Shown here in pieces: positions 35,414 to 47,310 of a stretch of DNA of 64,000 nucleotides. The notes below the pieces were generated by a model that was given only the letters and a program-made list of their open reading frames with translations, made no database searches and was not told the origin of the DNA. The stretch's first letter is position 1, and every line of letters starts with the position of its first letter. The DNA is from Polytrichum commune (lineage: Eukaryota > Streptophyta > Polytrichopsida > Polytrichales > Polytrichaceae): NCBI GenBank assembly GCA_950295325.1, contig OX485805.1, positions 40,349,501 through 40,413,500 of the forward strand, in the 5' to 3' direction. The translations under genes and the position numbers were made by a program.

Positions 35414-38400
35414 TTATGGCTCCGCATCTGAGTCCGCCTCTTCCAATGCCTCAGCCTCTGCGAGTGCTTCAGCCTCGACTTCGGCCGCTGGTCGAAGGAT
35501 TTGGTAGTTGTGGGTGGGGTAGAAACTATCAATATCAAGGGCTTGTATGATGTCACTTGATCTTTTTAAGTAGGATGAGTGACCCTTCACATAATCAGTC
35601 ACATCAACCTGCCCACAAAAAATTTCCCCCCACACATTTAAGGCCTCCAAAAAAACATCTCTAATGCAAGTGATAACATTTAATGTCTTTTTCGTGCTAA
35701 CTCACCCACATTTAGGTTATGATGCATTCAACATTCAATTTAACTCATAAACCTATTTTTTAGGTATCGCAACTATAAAGTATGGAAACTAAAGATTAAA
35801 ATTTCAATGCCTGTTTAGTAGGCATCGATTCAATGTTGTAGTTTGATGTGCTGGAATCCATATCTGCTTTAAATAAAAGTCTCTACCATCCACGCATAAA
35901 GGTCCAGAGGCCCATCATGGGTCTCAAGGCATTGTATGGAGGTATTTTAAGGTTGCTTACTGTTATCTTTAGCTGATATTGACAAAAGTAATCCCATATA
36001 AAAATTAACTAAAACTTAGCAAACACATTCTTTTGATTGGACAAATACGCTTAACCCAACATTCGCACCAAACTTATGACCACCCAAACGAAAAGGGGAC
36101 CTTCATTTTAGAAGGCAAATCTAGGACATCCAAGGATCTCTAGTTTATGAGACTTGTACTGAATGAGAGATCCTTGGAGGTCCTAGATTTGCCTTCTAAA
36201 ATGAAGCCCTTCCATTCATTTGGGTGGTCAAACGTTCAATGTTGGTGTTAGTTTGAACTACCTTCAAACTACCTTATAAAAAGGATATAATGAAATTTGG
36301 GCTTGTATTAATGGCTTAGATTTTGATAAATACCGTGTATATTTGATCACTATCATCGCATATAACAGTATTTTGACATTCTCTTTGTAATAGGTTGTGT
36401 TAAATATCATTTGAAGCTCACAGAAACTGGCTTTAACAATTGTTGAGGACTTGTACAAAACTGTCACATACGTCATGCAATGGTAGCTTGATATTTTGAA
36501 AGGTTAACATCTATAAGGATGTTAACTCAAACGGTTTGAAGTAGGCATGATAAAAAGTAGCCTCAGGATGAAAACTTACGTTCTCAATACCAGGAACCTT
36601 GACAGGTTGAAGTCCTGCAAGTCCTTGTGTAAGAAATCTGCAGGTTGTGACCCAAAACGATGTGTTAGTGGCTAACTTTTCTCCAAAAAAAGTGAGACCT
36701 CTGATCAATGTGAACCCCAATCAAATGGAAGACTTGAATGCTCAGAAAGAAAAGAAAAGAAAAGAAAAGAATGGAATTTATTGAAGGTAATTGTAATGGA
36801 GGCCAGGAGCTTACGTTGCTCGATAGACCACTCCAAGCATCCAGTCATTGGTTGAGTAGCAATTGATGAACCGCCCAGCAACAACCTGCATTTTCGATCC
36901 ACAAAAAAAATGAATGATGGGCATGAACATCATTCTCAATTGAGAAATATAAATTTGTGTTAATAGATACAAGAGAGCAAACAAAATCATTATATTGTTC
37001 AAAGTACTGATTTTAAAGTTGTAATCGATAGACACACATTGATCACGAGAGTGAAGGAATGTTTACACACAACTACTTGAATGATTGTGGTTGTGTTGTG
37101 GTTCAGGGCCACTTTTAACAACTATGATTTTTGTCATTTTTTTCATTTACACACATGGTGCACTAAATAGTCCTAAACCACACGCCTATAGGGTAGTTTG
37201 GCAAGTAAGAGTAGTTGTGGTTGAAATCCTCACCAACTGCATCTTATCCCTCAGAAATAGAACCAACGAAAATAAATTACAACTTTCCACCACCAGAATG
37301 ACACCCCTTGAGAAGATTCAAGAGACTCCAAAATTTGGCACGCTTGAGGAGAACTATCGTGTAAGGAACATACCTTCCGCACTTTCAGCCATCGAGCTTT
37401 GTTCAATACAAGAGGAGCTCCAAGTAACACAACTCGTTCAACAATGCCACCTGATTTTATTTATTTATTATTTAAAATAAATAAAACCCACAAAATCATC
37501 ACAAACTTCACAAGGCAAATTTTTTATGTAAAAACACAAAAATGTTGAAATTACATCACATATCCCCAATTGATGTTGAGATATTAATTGCAATTTTTTC
37601 TTTTATTATGTGCCACATTATCTTAATACAAAGTAAATCGGTACATCAAATTAATACATACATTGTAAGATAATTGCGTTAATGAACCACAAGGTATAAC
37701 TTTAGCATAATAGAATTATCTTTAAGCAGTACCTCAAAAATTCATGTTTTGGTAAGGAGTGTCACCCCACTTTGACAATTTATGATGTTCAAGGAGCATT
37801 CAAGTGGTGTCGGAACTCCCAAATTTGGTATAATGAAGGGGAGGCGTTTGACTTCCGCCAAAGATGGCTATAAAAAAACGAATTTCATGGCAAACTTTTG
37901 AAGGCACCTAAATTGGCGAAAGTTTGATGAGTTCATTCTTATATAGCCATCTTTTGGCCACAGTCAAACACATCCCCTAGATTTCACCAAATCTGGGAGG
38001 TCTGACACCACTTGAATGTTCCTTGAACACTAAAAATTGTCAAAGTGAGGCGAGACTCATTTCCAAAACATGAGTTTTCGACAGACTTTAAGGATAACTT
38101 TGATAATTGCATTATTCACCACCATTTGGGGATTTGTGATGTTGATACTAGGTAAAGATTCTTATGTGTTACATTTATACACATAGCCTATGAAATGAAT
38201 TTCTAACCAATACTCCATCTGAAGAACTTGTAGTGATGGATTACCAGTATCTCCTTTCTTTGCCAACTCTTCCAAGCATGCAAAGATAACACGCGCACCC
38301 AATGAGAAACCCATAAGTGTCACTGGCCTGCCACAAACATTAGCAGAGAAACCACTTGTAAAAACAACCTTTCACCTTTAGTAAGTTTCACCATCTAACC

Positions 38401-41400
38401 TGATTTTCCAAAAAATAAAAACTCCATATGATTCATGCTCACTAGAAAAGCAATTAGAGAATAAAACGAACAAAGGAATGAAATGTACCTACAACCTTGA
38501 GCACCTTTCAATAAGGCATTTGCCAGTATTTTCCCACATTTATCAGATCTGCAAACCAATGTAAATCAATCCCCTATTATTTGACTTCACATCTTGTAAG
38601 GTATGCGGGTGTTATGCATTACTTTTCTTAATCACACCCCTATATTGATTGGTGTGTGCTTAGTTGAGGATCTAAGAACAAACACTATAAGACACATGTT
38701 TAAAAGAGATTGGATTATGTCTTCAAATTTTATTAACTACTCCACACTCAATAATGAACACAATTAGGAGGACCTATGTATTCAATGAAGAAATCAACAA
38801 ACACGCATTTCTGACAACCATAACTAAATCATGGGAGGTCTGAGTTTCATTCCGATTTTTGCTGATGCTTCATTGTAGGTCTTTTAATGCACCACAAGTA
38901 TCATTGTGTAAATCTAATCGGTAGAAGTTGGAGAACATATAAAACAAACCAAATAACACCCACATACCTTATAACACTTCCACTACAACAGAAAATCAGC
39001 TTCAACATATACCTTGAGCAAATGGTCCCAATAAACATTCTCACAAGCTCGTAATTTAATTTACATACTTTAGAACAAAATTGCAGGCTGACCTGTCAAC
39101 AGCAATGGTCCATTTACTATCAATCCAATCTGTGGCACTCAACAATGTGGCAGGCCATGCTAGGGCTGCAACAAGGCCACTAAGTACAGTAAACATTGCT
39201 CCTCGCTTCATAAGTTCCTTCGCAACATCTGATTTCATGACACCATTATTAGACCTTTTTGGATCCAATAACTTTTGCTGTGCTCATTGAAAGAGTACAA
39301 TTCTCAGCTAAATCTAAGAAAAGTGCCTCCAAACATCATTTCCCTGTCTTTCCTCCAAGATGCTTTCAATCAACTTGAGCATTATTTGAAACAACCCAAC
39401 TTGAGTTTAAGGTCTCCCAGTTGAATCTTGAACAAAATAAATTCTTCAGGTTATGTCAATAGATATGTAGAAGGGAGATTTTAGATAATTTTCTTTGAAA
39501 AAAGAAAAGTAAAGAAAAGACAACTGGTGAAGTACTTACTGGATGTTAGCCAGTCTTTTACTGCTGTACTGACTGCCACAATATATTTTGATTCCCAACG
39601 CAGGGCATATCTACACAGAAAAAACTACCTTAAACTTTAAAGACCAACTTTAGATTGTTACCATATATAAGAACAGAATGAAAAAAATCCAAAATACTTC
39701 TCCATTTAGACAAAGAGAGAAGAAAAGAGGTTTCAGTACATTCGACAAAGGGAAGGCATTTATGTTTAAGAGATATCAATGGGACAGAAGTAGTAAGCAA
39801 AAAAGAAAAGTACTCAACCTTGCTAGCAACAATACTTGTGTAAAAGAAGAGTTAAATGCTTTAACACCCACCTTTCCAAATCCCCATCTGGCCCTTCCCA
39901 GGGCTCAATGTAGTCCTGTAAATCAAAGACGATACCTGAAGCAACAATTGCAACTGCCAATCTCTGCAACATAGACATCACAGAAGTGTCCATTTACAGA
40001 TCAATGCTGGTACCAATGAAGTACATATAGTCATTCATATTCATACACAAACTAGTACCTCGTTCAATTAGGGCACAAAGAAATTTTAAAATGTAAATGG
40101 GGAACTTGGACCGCATTACCAAGTTTGCTCGAGGTATATATTGAAAACAAGGGCACAAGTATATATGACACCAAGTTTACTAGTCTAAGTTCAAAACAAT
40201 TAACTTGGAAAGAAGAGACTTGCCCCCTGTTGATGATTTTCACCAATTGGCTCAAACTGAAATTCCTTAATTCCACCAGTTCGTCGGGCCATCTTAAACC
40301 CTGTGAGGCCAGCTCCAGCAGCTGCAAAAATAAAAAGTACCAAAACAGTAAAAACGAGGGCTTGAAGAGCTGTACAGGTATTTTCTGTCTCATCTCTCCT
40401 CTAGGATAAACTTTTTTTTTTTAGGGTCAACGTCAATATTATATTTAACAACAATTGGTAGAGAAGTCCAGATCTCCATTATATTTAGTAGTACTGACTA
40501 CAAATCCTTCACCATGCTTATGTGTGTTCAAATTAAGAAATGAGAGTTAGTACCAGTGTTGATCTAGTATATAGGTGAGTGCATGGTATCAATAATGAAT
40601 ATCAATAATTGTATTAAAGAACCTGTCAATTATTGATATTTGGTGGGTATGTCATGGTGAGAGAATCTTCATATACCTGAATTATTATTTGGGTCAATAC
40701 CATACTGATAATTGGGAGATTTTGCCTAGGTACAAAGGATCTGAAATGGTATATAGATCTGCAATGGTATTAAAACAAAATATCCATACCCTATTGGTAT
40801 CAATAAATGTGAGATTCCGCGTTATAGATACCCAAGTAGTATCACAAAAAAGACGATACCAGACCAACAATGGTTAGTACCTCCAAAGGAAGCTGCAACA
40901 GCCACAGAGCCCAATGTGGTACCGGCCAGTGCAGCTGCAGTTGCAAGCCCACCAGCTCCAAGTACAGGAACTGCTACTCCAACTGCTGCCAATCCTGCTG
41001 CAATTGCTGGGGCTGCTAAACCTGATTTGTAGGCAGAAAAAAATTAAGGTGTTATGCACAATAGGTCGGTTGATGATTGGTTGGAACTTTTGGTGTCCTA
41101 AAGCATTAAGAGGAATGAAAATGGGAGGCAAAATCTGATCATTTGTAGGCAGTGAAAATTGATTAACAATTACTCAGCACAACACATATGTTTTATGGAC
41201 ACATCCATTGGTATTATAGATTAGGTAGTTGGAACAAATGTGGCCCAGATTATATGTCTACATTAATTTAATGTAACATGGTTTGACATAGAAAACAGAA
41301 AAGAAAAAGAACAAGAAAACATGAGCTTATATAGTTTTGAGTTAACACGATGTAAATCATGTATAATGTGGAACACGAGGATATGCTACTAGAATTGCTG

Positions 41401-44400
41401 CATTCAAACAACTTTTGTCTTGCACAAATTTTCATTGTGTCTTCACTTCTGTGTGGCCCTCCCATAGTATAGAACATAGACTAATAAATTGGAACTTGGA
41501 CTAGCAACATACAAATTCTGAAGTCACTTTGCAAGCCAAGTTCATCAACTCGTTAACTTTCCTCAAGTCATATGGATGCATTCATGCAAGTACAAAGTTG
41601 TGGCTTAAGATGCCAATGAAACTGAGAGCACAAGAAAAGTGGCACTACCTCCAGTAATAGCTAAAAGAACTCCTGCTGTTACAGCTGATCCACCAATCAG
41701 ACTTCCTCTTTTGATTTTTCGCCACCTGCTCTTAGTGGCACTTTCATCATCATGATGGTTCTGTTCTCTCTCCTTTTGAGCGGCCATGGCCATGTGAGCC
41801 ACCATTAATTCCAAGCCTGCCTGAATTCAGACAATCAATCAGTCTAAGGACCAAGTGAAGCTATGGTTATATGCAGTAATGGTGATCAAATAATAGGCAA
41901 GCCTAGTGAGGGAGGACCAATGGGCGATCAAGTTGCCCTGGTTACGGTCATTAGAAAGAGTTCAACCCTTAATCGAGGCAGTATCCTGCGGGGTGAGACG
42001 AGACTCTATTATTTTTACTAGTGTTGGCAGATATAGATGTTACCCTCTTTTATTCTCTCTCTTTGATTGTTTTACTAATGCCTCAGATGTGAGACCCAAC
42101 ACTTGCGGGAAATAAAAAGGGCCGATTTACACACCACTTTGCATCTTTCAATGTCAAGCAGGAGTAAGCAATCAAGTTACAGCCATTAGAAAGAGTCCAC
42201 CTCTTAATTGAAAGAGTAACCTGCGGGCGAACAGACTATATGATTCACACTAGTGTTAGCAAACATAGATGTTATCCTTCTTCTTTTTCTCTTTGATTTT
42301 TTTCATAATGCCTCAGATGTGAAAACCAACACTTGAGGGAAATAGAAAGGGTTTCTTTACATACCACTTTGCACTTTTCAATGACAAGTGGGAGTAGATG
42401 ATACAGTTACAGCCACTAGAAAGATTCCACCTCTTCATTGAGGCAGTAACCTTTGGGTGAAGAGACTCCATGCTTCAAGCTAGTGTTGGCATTTATAGGT
42501 GTATTTTTAGTTCTTTAGGTTTTTATGGTATCGCCTCAGGTGTGAGAACGAAACAGTTGAAATAAGAAACATGGAAGGTGCTGATTTTACGCACCACTTT
42601 GCTCCATTCAATGTCAAGCCAAAGTGCAAGCAAGCGCAAGGCTACTCGTTGCCGCGCGTCGTACCCATATTTTGGATTTTTCTCCCCTTTCTCATCAGGA
42701 ATGTCAGCCACACAAGCCGTCACTAGCTCCAGCATTACTGCAATTTTTCGTTGCTTCGCCATGACCTCAACTTCACTGAACCTGCTGTTGAAATCGGAGG
42801 AACTCGCTTCTCCATTGAAACTCTTTCTCAGCAATGAATCTGTTTTACCAAACACAGATGATTAGTTGATCCTTAAAAGACCAAGGGACTGAATGTATGA
42901 CCTATACATACAATTTATACAGACAATTGTTAAATTCATACTTTTATATTTATAGGGTTGTAACTCTATTCAGTACGTTATCTTATTGCAAGGAGTAGAT
43001 TAAAATGTGACATTGATGATCAATTACTAAGTATGTATTTGCATCCAAGGGCACCTAGGGTGTGTATTTGAACTCAAATCTTTAGTAGCATTAAGCTATT
43101 CAACTGATTTGAAAAGAATGAGGTGCACTTGAAGAATGAGGTTCTTTTAGATAGGGTCACTTTTCATCAAATAGCAAAAAAAAAAGAAATATGTAGTTCA
43201 AATACATGTTTTTTTGCATCGAGTGGCCCAGAATCAACTTTGACTAAAATCCCCAAAATTGACTACACCAAGTAGAACTCACGGAAGGGTCTGCAAGCTC
43301 CACACAAGCATGGCCACTAAATAACTTTTGACCGCTATCAATCGATTCTAGATGAAAAGTCCTTTTGTCTTATAAAATGGGAATTATACAAACAAGAGAT
43401 TAGAGTTAACCGTAAAGTCACAAAAAGTGGGGACTCAATCCCCACTTCTCAATCCCCACTTTTGGAGGAATATCCCATATTTGCCACTTCCCACACCCAT
43501 ATTAGTGACCTTAAAAAAAACTTAAGGTTGAAACTCCTTCAAGAAGTTTTGCGTCACAGAGTCTTCACTTTCTAGTCTGCAACCTTCATTTGATAGCAAA
43601 TGAACAATGTTTGGTTATTAAAATGACTTACTGGTTACTCAAAATGGAGAAATCCGCCTTCAAAATTGCCCTGATTTCCCCAGTTTCTTTACAGTTAACT
43701 CTCTTCTGGAGGTAGAAGTGCTTTGATAACATCAGTTGAAATAACAATTCGGCATTAATGAGGCAGATCACAGTAAATGGCTAGAGAACCTGACATGCTG
43801 GTACCCTGACCCTCGTCATGTTTTTCAACATCAAAAGGAGCAGTATTTGCATATCCATCTCTGGTATTTGAAGACTCAGCCTCCTCATCCGACAACAATC
43901 TCAAATACTGCAATTAACAGCAACTAAATTAGGTACCATACTATGCAATATTTGTGAAACTTTGATGAATGTTTTCTTTCATGGTTCAAAACAGCAAAAG
44001 ATGGGCCTACACCATAATCACTGGATAATAGAGTTATCCTTCAACTCAATGGGACTTTTTGTCGAGAGTTCATCCCTATGATTTTCCATTGGTTCTTTTG
44101 CATACGATATCAATCATTTCTTTCCACCTCTGGTTCATGCTTGAAGGTAGTGTTTGAATTTCTATGTGAATCAACCTATTTCGTGAGGTCCATTGAGGGC
44201 CAGACTCATTTTAGCACCTTCTTGGCATGCCAAATTGAGTTTGACCCTGTATGAACTGATATAGAATGTTCTATGTCCGAACCTCCACACTACCTCCAAG
44301 GATGCCCAGCAATTATAGAGCGTGTTGTATGCAAATCAACCAACTCCCGACCAAAAGTCATGTTGAGTTAAAGGATAACTCTAATGAGAAACATCTTGAC

Positions 44401-46495
44401 CACAATAGAGTTATCCTTCAACTCAATGGGACTTTTGGTCGAGAGTTGGTTGTTTCGCATACAACACCTTCCATGTTTGATGAGTTTTTGGCGCATGCTT
44501 GAAGGTAGTGTTTGAATTTGAATGAAGAGCAACCTATTTTGGTTCATTGAAGGCCAAACTCATTTTGGCATGCAAAGAGGTGCTAAAATGAGTTTGGCCC
44601 TCAATGAACCAAAATGGGTTGCTCTTCTTTCGAATTCATACATTACCTCCAAGGATGAACCACAAGTGAAAAGAAAATCATTGAAATTGTATGCAAACAA
44701 CCAATGGGAGTTCATAGGGACGAACTCCCGTCAAAAAATCCCATTGAACTAGAGACTAACTCTAATAAAAGGAATTTGTGACATTCAAATCACCGTATTG
44801 AAAGTACTGGGCAAGTAATTCCAATGTAGTTCTTGAGATAGGTAACCACAACCAAAATATTAACAACATAGACGCTGAAAAGGGGGCAACTTACAGCTCC
44901 AACATGTTGCTTTGCATCTGGATACATGGATGTCATTTCAATGCCAAGCCATGCTTTCTCATCAATTCGCAAGTACCTGTGTCATCAAATCAACTCACTT
45001 CAAAACCTTACAAGGCTGAAGAGCCAAAGAAAAAAGACTGCCTCATCATCCTTGTGCATGCTATCAAAAATTGCTCGCAATAGATTTCCTTAAACTCAAT
45101 GGAACTTTTTGTAAGCATGCACCGGAAACTTGGAACATTGAAGGTGTTGATGTATGCAAACAACCAACTCCAAACAAAAAATTTCTTTATATTAAAGGAT
45201 AACTCTATCGTGAATTTGAAAATAAGGAATGACACCATTATTGGATCTATCAAAACGCAGAGCTTCCTCAATGACATTATAATCAAGTGACCTCAAGACC
45301 TGAATCTCCACTGATCTCTACCTCTTCCAAAGGGAAGTGGAAAATGACACAAATTGGTTGCAAATGGGACAGATTCTATATTGAGTATCTTATGCTTTCC
45401 GAAAATTTGCAGAATTGAGTTCATCTTCAGGGTTGAATTGTCACAAATAAGTTAAGGTAGACAGGTGGTAATCCAACACCCCCAAAATGTGAACACCTAT
45501 ACAAGAGTGGTGTGTGGTTGGATGTGGATCTAAGACCGGACACCAGAAAGGACACATATGTTCAAAAGTGATTGGACTACGTGCTCAAAAATTTGTCAAC
45601 CATTTATGATTGGGGGACCTATATAACCATTTAATGAGCACAAGAATCTTCACTTTGATAATGAATAGTATGAGCTCTGAAAATTTTATGAGGAAAATGG
45701 CTACGGGCACGATTTGGATTTGTTAATCATGTCGCACTAATTGTGTGTTTCTACCATTCCTACCAGAAGTGGGCGCAGAGAGAAAAAAGCATCTAATTCA
45801 CACCCATATACCTTTAAACAACATCTCTTGGCTTGTAGGAATCAGAATAGACATCTTTAAGGCAGACGTGCCAATTTGGCTACTTATCTTAATCGGACAC
45901 CTATATTTGAGTGGTATGTGATTAGGTGTGGTCTTGAGGTCATGTACCACTGACATTAGGTGTGGCTCCAAGAACAGATACCAAAAAGACATGTGTTTAA
46001 AGAGATTGGACTACGTGTTCAAAAAATGATAGCCATTCTAGGCTAATAGTGGACATAATTGGCGGGGGCCTATATGACATCCATATGAGCTCCAAAAATT
46101 ATGATAAAAGTGGCTATGATAAAAATTATGATATTTGCTCACCATCTCGTACTAATCATGTGTTTCATATCCTAGGAAAAGTGGGCTAGTCAGAAAAAGA
46201 AACCATTTAAGACTCATCTACCTCATGGGCAAGGAAGGAGCAGGTAAGAAATAAGTGAGTGAGACCTAAAGATGTGGCGCAGCAACCCTGACTCCACAGA
46301 GCTCCATGAAACCCTGCCTTCTTCCTCCAAGGCTTGAGAAGAGGACAATGTTGAAGCTTGCGATTGTGAATCCTCAAAATCAGTAGTTGGAGGAACAAAC
46401 CCAAAAGCAGTTTGTTGTTGAATCTGAGCTTGACTCAAAGCTAGGGCAATGAGCCCACCGGCGGCATACCGATGCACATCAGTTAATTCTGCCAT
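35414..46495 (-). CDS. DUF726 / TMCO4-like alpha/beta-hydrolase, 16 exons
   Basis: Exons, 5' to 3': 46495-46266, 44976-44895, 43907-43790, 42839-42591, 41816-41649, 41021-40881, 40321-40224, 39963-39872, 39610-39540, 39228-39093, 38548-38489, 38327-38245, 37450-37374, 36885-36815, 36637-36580, 35608-35414; 642 residues, every phase consistent. The N-terminus MAELTDVHRYAAGGLIALAL matches plant homologues. Midway lies a helical region GYDARQRVALRLLALWLDIE, then Gly/Ala-rich probable membrane segments (about 265-330). The hydrolase part has the nucleophile elbow GFSLG (Ser490), Asp549 in STNDW and His588 in GHSSYL, a plausible Ser-Asp-His triad. The family is lipase-like and membrane-associated; the yeast relative Mil1 has been linked to AP-1 adaptors (from memory). 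The substrate is unknown. Odd points: a GC donor after exon 7, repeat-filled introns, and a C-terminal Ala/Glu-rich tail (about 619-642). The frame stays open upstream to 46579 with a Leu-run, so a longer N-terminus is possible. Confidence 0.92.
36056..36246. mobile_element. intronic fold-back element, about 190 bp
   Basis: Within the last intron of the DUF726-type gene. Arms CTTCATTTTAGAAGGCAAAT (from 36101) and ATTTGCCTTCTAAAATGAAG (to 36206) pair perfectly over 27 bp; weaker pairing extends outward (GACCACCCAAA with TTTGGGTGGTC) to about 36056 and 36246. The inner CCAAGGATCTCT also pairs. It makes a long hairpin transcript from the host intron. Confidence 0.8.
36745..36772. repeat. (GAAAA)n microsatellite
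   Basis: About five AGAAA units in the intron between exons 15 and 14. Confidence 0.85.
37738..38078. mobile_element. intronic fold-back element, about 340 bp
   Basis: Lies between exons 13 and 12 of the DUF726-type gene. The left arm starts near TTCATGTTTTGG with CACTTTGACAATTT; the right arm ends AAATTGTCAAAGTG with CCAAAACATGA. Inner pairs include TTCAAGTGGTGTCGG with TGACACCACTTGAA, and GATGGCTATA with TATAGCCATC. It is nearly fully self-complementary with mismatches. Confidence 0.75.
38604..38975. repeat. intronic family A repeat (variant)
   Basis: Same variant as 11.39 and 58.86 kb: GGTGTGTGCTTAGTTGAGGA, ACTCCACACTCAATAATGAA, AAGAAATCAACAAACACGCA, AACACCCACATACCTTATAA. It sits in the intron between exons 11 and 10. 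Confidence 0.65.
40554..40872 (+). mobile_element. hAT-like MITE, family D, at a splice donor
   Basis: Ends CAGTGTTGATCTAG and CCAACAATG (inverted-repeat related), flanked by perfect 8-bp direct repeats GTTAGTAC at 40546-40553 and 40873-40880. An 8-bp duplication and CAGTG ends fit the hAT superfamily. The right duplication is, on the minus strand, GTACTAAC: the first eight bases of intron 6 of the DUF726-type gene, directly against exon 6 (starts at 40881 on the plus strand). No transposase. Confidence 0.85.
41910..42618 (-). repeat. three tandem 230-bp units spanning an exon/intron boundary
   Basis: Landmarks TTCAATGTCAAG, TTCAATGACAAG and TTCAATGTCAAG end at 42158, 42388 and 42618, exactly 230 bp apart. 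Upstream blocks (ATTAGAAAGAGT, GAGGCAGTA, CTAGTGTTGGC) repeat likewise. The unit nearest the exon contains the real 3' end of exon 4 of the DUF726-type gene; the two others carry degenerate copies of those coding bases plus a GT. Confidence 0.85.
44028..44382. mobile_element. fold-back element, family K, copy 1
   Basis: Left arm AGAGTTATCCTTCAACTCAA, right arm TTGAGTTAAAGGATAACTCT; both lie in intron 2 of the DUF726-type gene. The inner portion also pairs (GGGACTTTTTGTCGAGAG with CCGACCAAAAGTC). Confidence 0.75.
44404..44767. mobile_element. fold-back element, family K, copy 2
   Basis: Left arm AGAGTTATCCTTCAACTCAA then GGTCGAGAGTTGG; right arm CGAACTCCCGTC, CCCATTGAACTAG, ACTAACTCT. The centre CCTTGGAGGTAATG-type and TTGGCCCTCAATGAACCAAA pairs are strong (44540-44620). 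Confidence 0.75.
45081..45212. mobile_element. fold-back element, family K, copy 3 (short)
   Basis: Left AATAGATTTCCTTAAACTC with GGAACTTTTTGTAAGC; right CAAACAAAAAATTTC and AAAGGATAACTCTATCG. A shortened relative of the two preceding elements, 315 bp downstream of copy 2 and in the next intron (intron 1, just past exon 2 at 44895-44976). Confidence 0.6.
45453..46225. repeat. two family A repeats in intron 1 of the DUF726-type gene
   Basis: First about 45453-45815, starting TTAAGGTAGACAGGTGG and ending CACACCCATATACC. Second about 45857-46225, starting TTAAGGCAGACGTGCC and ending GACTCATCTACCTCA. Both carry the full family order (CAAGAATCTTCACTTTGATA, TTTGATTGGACTACGTG-like, CTAATCATGTGTTTC-like). 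The second stops about 40 bp from exon 1. Confidence 0.75.
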
Positions 46496-46643
46496 AACAA
46501 CTTCTTCCACCAACAACAACAATAACAACAACCAATTCTTCCTCGTCCCTGCACAAAACAAACATAACAAACACGGCAAAAGAAATTGGGTTCAATCCAT
46601 TCTCATTGAGCATAACTCGAGATTGGTAAGGTGAGGTATGATC

Positions 46644-47007
46644 TAGTGTTGGGCTTGTATATAGGGTGTTGCATGGTACCAATAATCATCAACATCCCGT
46701 GATCAAAGTACCTACCCTTCAGTGTCAAAATTGTAATAACAGTCAAATATTGATATTTAGTAGATATGTCAAGGTGACAGAATCTTTGTATGCCCGAGTT
46801 ATTGTTTGGATCAATACCATTCTAACCCATATTGATACTAGGATGATTTTGCCCAGGTACAAAGGTTCTTGCATGGCATATAGACCCGAATGGTATCAGA
46901 ACAAAAATGCCGTCACACATCCATACCCTACTGGTATCAAAAACTGTGAAATCCTCATTATAGATACCCGGACGGTATCAAAAAAAGATATTACCACACC
47001 AACACTG
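46644..47007 (+). mobile_element. hAT-like MITE, family D, upstream of the DUF726-type gene
   Basis: Ends TAGTGTTGGGCTTG and CACACCAACACTG; flanks GTATGATC (46636-46643) and GTATGAAC (47008-47015) are 7/8 identical, a hAT-sized target duplication. It lies about 150 bp upstream of the start codon at 46495, so it may sit in the promoter or 5' UTR. Confidence 0.8.
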
Positions 47008-47310
47008 GTATGAACACCGCATTGGAGTTTCCAAATCGACAATGTAACAGCCAAATTGTGTCAAGCTAGCATAATAAGCTCTTCCAACAACTAGTTATTC
47101 CTTATTCCCACACCACCTTGTTTGTGCACACATTTCAAACACGGCAATTTTATCGAGTTTAATCCATGTTCATTTAGTTATAACTTCAAATTGGTAAGGA
47201 GAGGTATGAACAACTCTGTTTAGTTTCAGAGTCAACAATGTAACAAACAAATTGATTGCATTAACTTAGCGGGACTGGGTGCTTGTAAATCTGCCTCTGC
47301 TTAAAATTGA

